Of a stretch of DNA of 64,000 bases, positions 60,827 through 64,000 are shown piece by piece. The position numbers were made by a program, and so were the translations under genes. Each line of letters opens with the position of its first letter. The stretch's first letter is position 1. This stretch comes from Mesostigma viride (lineage: Eukaryota; Streptophyta; Mesostigmatophyceae; Mesostigmatales; Mesostigmataceae). Location: contig RPFO01000080.1 in the NCBI GenBank assembly GCA_009746045.1, positions 156,550-220,549 on the forward strand, read 5' to 3'. The notes beneath the pieces are model-generated. The model saw nothing but the letters and a program-made list of their open reading frames with translations, was not told where the DNA came from and did not search any database.

Positions 60827-62070
60827 ATGGCGGACGGGCGCCGTACCAAGGGTGCCCCAGCCAGTGGTAATAATGGAGGTGCAGGTAGTGGGACCGCTCA
60901 CGTAGATGACGTGGGGGTTACCGGCGAGATTACCAATGTACCTATCAATAATAATACACATGCTGTCTCTGGATATGATCTCACCACACAGGGTCTCCTT
61001 ATTGTTAATCAGCTGCAACCTGTCACTTCAGACTCTAAGCCAAAGCAGGCAGAGGAGTTTGTGGAAGGACTAGAGGGGTTTCCAAGTTTGTACGGTGGTA
61101 CAAACTATTATCAGATCTGGATAGGCAGCCAGACTTTTGGCAAGTGCACAGATCAGATTAAAGACCTCACTAGAGAGTGCAAGAAGGCCAACAAGGCCTG
61201 GGCAGTCTACGTGGCAGAGCTGAGGGAGCTGCTAGAGGATCAACGGAGGAAAGTGGGGATCCATTGGCAGTGTCAGGATATGCCCCAATATGCCTGACAG
61301 TCTTTTAATTGAGTGTGCTAGTTTCGGGTATACCGGAACTTATATGACTACTTTCTTCTACATTTTACTAAATATATTAGTTAGCTAAATATCTTAGTTA
61401 GCTGACATCCGTACCCTAGTGGTACTGTAACCAGTGGTACTGTAGCCGTCTGACAAAATTTGCCTGGCTCCGCGCTACGCGCCGACCCTATGTTCACTAA
61501 GTGCTGCCCTGGAGGCGCAATGTCCTTGTACTTGCATACTAGTGATCTGACGCATCATTTTAGTGTTGATGTAAGCCACCCACTTGTGTGTGGCGGCTGG
61601 ATGCACTTTAACTTATACCGTAGATTATTTCCAGATCGACGGATACTGCGACAGTGTGTTTTTTCCACTTAATGTTGCCCCTGCAATTGTCATGGCTACC
61701 CGTTTGTACGCCGACTCAAAGTCAATATATAAAATCAGTAAAGCATTATTCGATCTTTAAGCCTGCCACCTGTCTTACATTTTGACAGGCAGGATAAATA
61801 CCAAGGGTGGGAGGTTAAAGGAGACCTTATCCAGAACTTCCTCAACTATTGTAAAATGGTTGAGGAGGGCAGGGCTCATGGCTTTAATGTTGCTGACAAC
61901 AGAGCCCTGACTAACTGGCTCAAGGTTTCTGGGCTGGACAAGGCAACACGTGGCTCTTTAAAGGTCATGTGTGCCCCACACTCTACCCTAAAGGCCTACA
62001 AGGTCATAATCAAACAGGCACTCGAGGCAGAGGAGCTGTTTGAGGGTGGAGTGCCAGCTGTGAAGGCTAC
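60827..62070 (+). pseudogene. gag: gag of copia-C, interrupted
   Basis: Close to copia-A gag (FVEGLEGFPSLYGGTNYYQI shared). Interrupted after KVGIHWQ by a solo LTR (61271-61787), resuming DKYQGWEVKGDLIQNFLNYC at 61793, and ended by P3 after GVPAVKAT. Confidence 0.88.
61271..61787. mobile_element. Solo LTR of another retrotransposon
   Basis: 517 bases with canonical ends TGTCAGGATATGCC...ATTTTGACA (TG...CA with TGTCA/TGACA inverted tips) and 5-bp target duplication GGCAG (61266-61270, 61788-61792). Removing it restores the gag frame of copia-C. Confidence 0.9.
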
Positions 62071-64000
62071 AGTTACGTTAAATAGTGCCGGAACCTTTTG
62101 CCGCCTGAGGCAAATCGGTCCGTAACACTATTTTGCCCGGAATAACCACTTCCGAGCACCCAAGTTAATTCGGCCGAATTAACTTGGGTGCTCGGAAGTG
62201 GTTATTCCGGGCAAAATAGTGTTACGGACCGATTTGCCTCAGGCGGCAAAAGGTTCCGGCACTATTTAACGTAACTAAAACCTGGCCTCGTGGGGGGGAC
62301 GAAGAGCCCGAGACATCCGCCTAGGCCGCTGAGCACGCACCACTAAATGCGCCGGAGCTGCCTCAGTGAGGATTCGAACCCCTGACCTCCAAGGTGCACA
62401 GGTTTTAGTTACGTTAAATAGTGCCGGAACCTTTTGCCGCCTGAGGCAAATCGGGCCGGAACACTATTTTGCCCGGAATAACCACTTCCGAGCACCCAAG
62501 TTAATTCGGCCGAATTAACTTGGGTGCTCGGAAGTGGTTATTCCGGGCAAAATAGTGTGACGGCCCGATTTGCCTCAGGCGGCAAAAGGTTCCGGCACTA
62601 TTTAACGTAACTAAAACCTGGCCTCGTGGAGGGGGGACGAAGAGCCCGAGACATCCGCCTAGGCCGCTGAGCACGCACCACTAAATGCGCCGGAGCTGCC
62701 TCAGTGAGGATTCGAACCCCTGACCTCCAAGGTGCACAGGTTTTAGTTACGTTAAATAGTGCCGGAACCTTTTGCCGCCTGAGGCAAATCGGGCCGGAAC
62801 ACTATTTTGCCCGGAATAACCACTTCCGAGCACCCAAGTTAATTCGGCCTTACGTTAAATAGTGCCGGAACCTTTTGCCGCCTGAGGCAAATCGGGCCAG
62901 AACACTATTTTGCCCGGAATAACCACTTCCGAGCACCCAAGTTAATTCGGCCGAATTAACTTGGGTGCTCGGAAGTGGTTATTCCGGGCAAAATAGTGTT
63001 CCGGCCCGATTTGCCTCAGGCGGCAAAAGGTTCCGGCACTATTTAACGTAACTAAAACCTGGCCTCGTGGAGGGGGGACGAAGAGCCCGAGACATCCGCC
63101 TAGGCCGCTGAGCACGCACCACTAAATGCGCCGGAGCTGCCTCAGTGAGGATTCGAACCCCTGACCTCCAAGGTGCACAGGTTTTAGTTACGTTAAATAG
63201 TGCCGGAACCTTTTGCCGCCTGAGGCAAATCGGGCCGGAACACTATTTTGCCCGGAATAACCACTTCCGAGCACCCAAGTTAATTCGGCCGAATTAACTT
63301 GGGTGCTCGGAAGTGGTTATTCCGGGCAAAATAGTGTTCCGGCCCGATTTGCCTCAGGCGGCAAAAGGTTCCGGCACTATTTAACGTAACTAAAACCTGT
63401 GCACCTTGGAGGTCAGGGGTTCGAATCCTCACTGAGGCAGCTCCGGCGCATTTAGTGGTGCGTGCTCAGCGGCCTAGGCGGATGTCTCGGGCTCTTCGTC
63501 CCCCCTCCACGAGGCCAGGTTTTAGTTACGTTAAATAGTGCCGGAACCTTTTGCCGCCTGAGGCAAATCGGGCCGGAACACTATTTTGCCCGGAATAACC
63601 ACTTCCGAGCACCCAAGTTAATTCGGCCGAATTAACTTGGGTGCTCGGAAGTGGTTATTCCGGGCAAAATAGTGTGACGGACCGATTTGCCTCAGGCGGC
63701 AAAAGGTTCCGGCACTATTTAACGTAACTAAAACCTGTGCACCTTGGAGGTCAGGGGTTCGAATCCTCACTGAGGCAGCTCCGGCGCATTTAGTGGTGCG
63801 TGCTCAGCGGCCTAGGCGGATGTCTCGGGCTCTTCGTCCCCCTCCACGAGGCCAGGTTTTAGTTACGTTAAATAGTGCCGGAACCTTTTGCCGCCTGAGG
63901 CAAATCGGGCCGGAACACTATTTTGCCCGGAATAACCACTTCCGAGCACCCAAGTTAATTCGCCGAATTAACTTGGGTGCTCGGAAGTGGTTATTCCGGC
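62071..64000. mobile_element. Composite palindromic element P3, runs off the right edge
   Basis: Alternating ~206-bp palindromes (62071-62276, 62407-62612, 62850-63053, 63186-63391, 63524-63729, 63861 to edge, plus a half-copy 62745-62849) and ~132-bp modules. Three modules (62277-62406, 62613-62744, 63054-63185) point one way and two (63392-63523, 63730-63860) the other, so the array is a mirror image about the palindrome at 63186-63391. The first palindrome is a perfect inverted repeat with 103-base arms and no loop. Ends are AGTTACGTTAAATAG. Each module has a B-box motif (for example GGTTCGAATCC). The left flank is GCTAC. Confidence 0.88.

Larger units (their letters stand above)
59272..62070 (+). 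mobile_element. Second member of the copia-A family ('copia-C'), cut by later insertions
   Basis: 5' LTR 59272-59885 (614 bases, AGTTAACG...CAACT, a handful of differences from copia-A), ORF0 59910-60659, gag 60827-61270 resuming at 61793. A solo LTR sits inside gag and the palindromic element P3 starts at 62071. The right part is beyond the window. It is inserted in the protease region of copia-B. Confidence 0.88.

Noticed and set aside
62071-64000. CRISPR-like regular array
   Set aside because: Repeats are 200-bp palindromes and the intervening modules are identical to each other, not unique spacers; the context is eukaryotic.

Overview
Eukaryotic nuclear DNA, most likely from a green alga (chlorophyte). 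The basis is intron-rich genes with GT-AG borders, GC-rich exons swollen by low-complexity insertions, a plant-type telomeric motif (CCCTAAA) inside an intron, and abundant Ty1/copia and LINE retrotransposons. The species cannot be named from the sequence alone.

Left part (1-27 kb): two divergent housekeeping genes. On the minus strand, 19471 to beyond the left edge, is a very large long-form tRNase Z (ELAC2/TRZ type, pre-tRNA 3' processing). I resolved ten exons that join in frame; the last coding exon(s) lie outside the window. Its introns carry a 532-copy uninterrupted GGT array, a 37-bp minisatellite and several tandem copies of its own exon edges. On the plus strand, 20565-27051, is a complete eight-exon RMI1 gene (RecQ-Topo3 partner). 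About 1.1 kb separates the two start codons.

Middle part (27-46 kb): a graveyard of LINE retrotransposon fragments (three decayed ORF1 copies, endonuclease and reverse transcriptase remnants, repeated 3' ends), split by an intact copia-class LTR retrotransposon (35546-43375). That element has visually identical 617-bp LTRs starting AGTT and ending AACT, a 5-bp target duplication (CAAAC), an extra ORF before gag, gag and pol in one frame separated by a single TGA, and an unusual INT-PR-RT-RH domain order.

Right part (46-64 kb): isolated exons of two host genes (a beta-sandwich/CBM-like protein on minus, a DUS3-like tRNA-dihydrouridine synthase on plus), then a nest of transposons. A decayed copia relative (from 51367) was hit by a tandem element whose first exon looks ubiquitin-like, by a composite palindrome, and by a second member of the intact copia family, which itself carries a 517-bp solo LTR and another palindrome array running off the right edge.

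The most unusual system is a group of three composite elements (49539-50589, 58200-59149, 62071 to the edge). Each is built from zero-loop or near zero-loop palindromes alternating with a module that carries a tRNA-type B box, arranged as mirror images. Their termini are AGTT...AACT, the same as the copia LTRs, and both complete ones are flanked by 5-bp target duplications.
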